This document shows positions 5,654-7,365 of a stretch of DNA of 7,365 nt, piece after piece. This stretch comes from Porticoccaceae bacterium (GTDB lineage: Bacteria; Pseudomonadota; Gammaproteobacteria; Pseudomonadales; Porticoccaceae): assembly GCA_002710745.1 (NCBI GenBank), contig PALW01000037.1, forward strand, positions 1-7,365, written 5' to 3'. A model generated the notes under the pieces. It saw nothing but the letters and a program-made list of their open reading frames with translations, had not been told where the DNA came from and did not search any database. Every line of letters begins with the position of its first letter. Within the stretch, counting starts at the first letter, position 1. Position numbers and translations under genes: made by a program.

Positions 5654-6928
5654 ATGTGTTTAAAATTTAAAATATTTTTCGCTCTGATAGTGGGGGTTTT
5701 TCTCGCAATTTTTCCCCTTAATGCAGAAGAAAAGTCAAAGGAAGCGACCACAAGATTACCAATAAACGAAATAAATAATTTTACACAAGTTTTTGAGCAA
5801 ATTCGCACAGGTTACGTCAAAGAAATCACAGATACGGAACTCTTAGAGAGTGCTATTGAGGGGATGCTGTCAAATTTAGACCCTCACTCGTCTTACTTAA
5901 ATAAAAAAAGCTATAAAAGTTTGAAAGAGAATGCAACTGGGGCGTACGGAGGGCTCGGTATCGAGGTAGTTGGAGAGAAAGGAGCCATCAGGGTCATCTC
6001 ACCAATAGATGGAGGACCCGCCTCTGAAAATGATATTCGCTCAGGTGATCTTATTGTTGAACTAGATAAATCCCCCGTCAGCAAGATGAATATTCAGAAA
6101 GCAATAGATAAACTCCGAGGAGAGAAAGGTACTGAAATAGAATTAACAATCTTCCGAGACGGCGAAGATCGTACAATTACGAAAAACTTAATCAGAGATA
6201 CAATTCAAATAAGCTCAGTTCGAGGTAGACTTTTATACGAAAACTTTGGATATATCAGAATAGCCCAGTTTCAAGTTTCCTCTGATAAAGATTTTATAGA
6301 TGAATATTTGAAACTTGAGCAGTCAAATAAAAAAGAGTTAGATTGTCTTGTACTCGATCTTCGAAATAATCCTGGAGGATTAGTTCCACCATCAATTTCA
6401 ATTGCCGATATGCTCCTTACAGGTGGAAAAATTGTTTATACGGAAGGGCGGCTGCCTAACTCCAATCAAGAGTATTATGCAGACCCATTTGATATTAGTG
6501 GCGGAATCCCTATCATAATTCTGATCAATGGAGGAAGTGCATCAGCCTCTGAGATAGTTGCAGGAGCCCTGCAAGATAATAGAAGAGCAGTTGTCTTAGG
6601 AACACAGAGCTTTGGGAAAGGTTCTGTTCAGACCGTTGTTCCCATTAACGATAACAGTGCTATTAAGTTAACAACGGCCAAGTACTTCACCCCGAATGGG
6701 AGGTCAATTCAAGCACTAGGAATTAGTCCAGACCTTGTCATAGAGCGCGCAGAAATTAAACCTTTTAAACCATCAACCCGAGCACGAGAAAAAAACTTAA
6801 CAGGGCATCTAAATACTGAATCAAAAGGAGAAAACGCTTTAAGCAGTCAGCCATCCAATATAATGGAAGATAATCAACTATATGAAGCTCTTAATATTTT
6901 AAGAGGAATCAAACTTTTAGATAAATAA
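5654..6928 (+). CDS. ctpA: S41A carboxy-terminal processing protease (CtpA)
   Basis: This periplasmic serine protease cleaves substrates near their C-termini; in other proteobacteria CtpA-type enzymes degrade murein hydrolases or their regulators. Residues 1-24 are a signal peptide with a good cleavage site (PLNA/EE). A helical N-terminal part (about 36-95, with NLDPHSSYL at 74-82) is followed by the PDZ domain at about 97-185, beginning GAYGGLGIEV. The protease domain runs from about 190 to 365. The Ser-Lys pair is intact. S297 in GGSASASEI and K322 in SFGKGSVQ are 25 residues apart, as in E. coli Prc and the plant D1 protease, and Q326 follows. LDLRNNPGG (234-242) is another family signature. 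The last 55 or so residues are polar and poorly conserved. At 424 residues it is of CtpA size, much shorter than Prc. It lies 10 bases after envC with no clear Shine-Dalgarno sequence, suggesting translational or transcriptional linkage. Confidence 0.95.
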   Translation: MCLKFKIFFALIVGVFLAIFPLNAEEKSKEATTRLPINEINNFTQVFEQIRTGYVKEITDTELLESAIEGMLSNLDPHSSYLNKKSYKSLKENATGAYGGLGIEVVGEKGAIRVISPIDGGPASENDIRSGDLIVELDKSPVSKMNIQKAIDKLRGEKGTEIELTIFRDGEDRTITKNLIRDTIQISSVRGRLLYENFGYIRIAQFQVSSDKDFIDEYLKLEQSNKKELDCLVLDLRNNPGGLVPPSISIADMLLTGGKIVYTEGRLPNSNQEYYADPFDISGGIPIIILINGGSASASEIVAGALQDNRRAVVLGTQSFGKGSVQTVVPINDNSAIKLTTAKYFTPNGRSIQALGISPDLVIERAEIKPFKPSTRAREKNLTGHLNTESKGENALSSQPSNIMEDNQLYEALNILRGIKLLDK

Positions 6929-6957
6929 CGTTTGCTCGCAGTAAATATAATTATTAC

Positions 6958-7365
6958 TTATTCCGCCCTCAGAGCATCAACACGCTGGAAACCTCGAGGT
7001 AGTTTGTGCCCTCGTCTACCTCTTTCACCAATATAATGTTGCAAATCGTTTGGTTTAAGTGAAAGGTACCTCTTTCCCGAGTAAACAACGAGCGAGCTTC
7101 CCTCGCTGATAATTGCATAGTCCACAACCCATTCCTCTCCTTTCTGCAGCCTGGAATTGGGTATATTTATAATCTTATTACCCTTGCCTCTAGACAATCT
7201 TGGAACATTTTCAAGATCAAAAACAAGCATCCTACCCTCATTACTTACAGCAACGATAAGAGACTTATTGTGCATAATTAGTTTTGGCTCTATTACGCTT
7301 GATGAATTTGGAATTTTAACTACCACCTTACCTGCCTTATTTTTTGTATATAAATCACTAATCGT
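6958..7365 (-). CDS. parC: DNA topoisomerase IV subunit A, C-terminal part (partial)
   Basis: The minus-strand frame is open from the right edge to a TAA at 6960-6958, giving the last 135 residues; its start lies outside the window. It is a type II topoisomerase subunit that, with ParE, decatenates daughter chromosomes. The fragment is part of the C-terminal beta-pinwheel DNA-binding domain. KNKAGK (fragment residues 8-13), NEGRMLVF (42-49), the hallmark KGNKIINIP (61-69) and the tail motif GERGRRG correspond to segments I recall in E. coli ParC, and the order is the same. The tail after GFQRVD is only a few residues, slightly shorter than in E. coli. It is more like ParC than GyrA because it lacks GyrA's long acidic tail. 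The first in-frame GTG in the window (7326-7324) is internal, not a start. The gene is convergent with ctpA, 29 bases apart. Confidence 0.93.
   Translation of the reverse strand, partial: TISDLYTKNKAGKVVVKIPNSSSVIEPKLIMHNKSLIVAVSNEGRMLVFDLENVPRLSRGKGNKIINIPNSRLQKGEEWVVDYAIISEGSSLVVYSGKRYLSLKPNDLQHYIGERGRRGHKLPRGFQRVDALRAE

Noticed and set aside
6940..6958. AGTAA...TTACT hairpin between ctpA and parC as a bidirectional terminator.
   Set aside because: The stem is only 5 bp, almost all A-T, with a 9-base loop and no proper T-run, so it is too weak to call.

Overview
The window looks like chromosomal housekeeping DNA of an AT-rich gammaproteobacterium, perhaps an uncultured marine lineage. Three things suggest this: the block gpmI-envC-ctpA is a recurrent gammaproteobacterial arrangement, the 3' end of parC resembles the enterobacterial ParC C-terminus from memory, and the genes are rich in A/T-ending codons. 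No phage, IS element, CRISPR array, tRNA or rRNA is visible, and no gene looks horizontally acquired. The lineage call is inference from remembered protein families, not from a search.

Layout. Bases 1-77 hold the first 25 codons of a leftward membrane-protein gene with a clear Shine-Dalgarno sequence. Bases 78-277 are a divergent intergenic region with a weak rightward promoter candidate and two small inverted repeats. A rightward 849-codon RND/MMPL-type exporter follows (278-2827). After a 104-base gap come three closely spaced rightward genes, probably one operon: gpmI (2932-4479, cofactor-independent phosphoglycerate mutase), envC (4519-5643, murein hydrolase activator) and ctpA (5654-6928, S41 C-terminal processing protease). 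The leftward gene entering from the right edge (6958-7365) is the C-terminal part of parC, the topoisomerase IV A subunit, convergent with ctpA and 29 bases away.

How the genes work together. EnvC and CtpA are both exported and both act on cell-wall remodelling: EnvC-type proteins switch on amidases that split septal murein, and CtpA-type proteases in other proteobacteria degrade murein hydrolases or their partners. GpmI is glycolytic and is linked to them only by gene order. ParC decatenates chromosomes before division, but it is on the other strand and not co-transcribed. The RND protein is probably a separate unit.

The window is mostly ordinary, and I do not see a convincing new system. 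The points most worth a second look are a very acidic, Phe-studded insert in the RND second periplasmic loop, the one-sided Asp motif in its membrane domain, two interleaved inverted repeats before gpmI, an inverted repeat that covers the envC start codon, and the absence of a recognisable Shine-Dalgarno sequence before all four complete genes.
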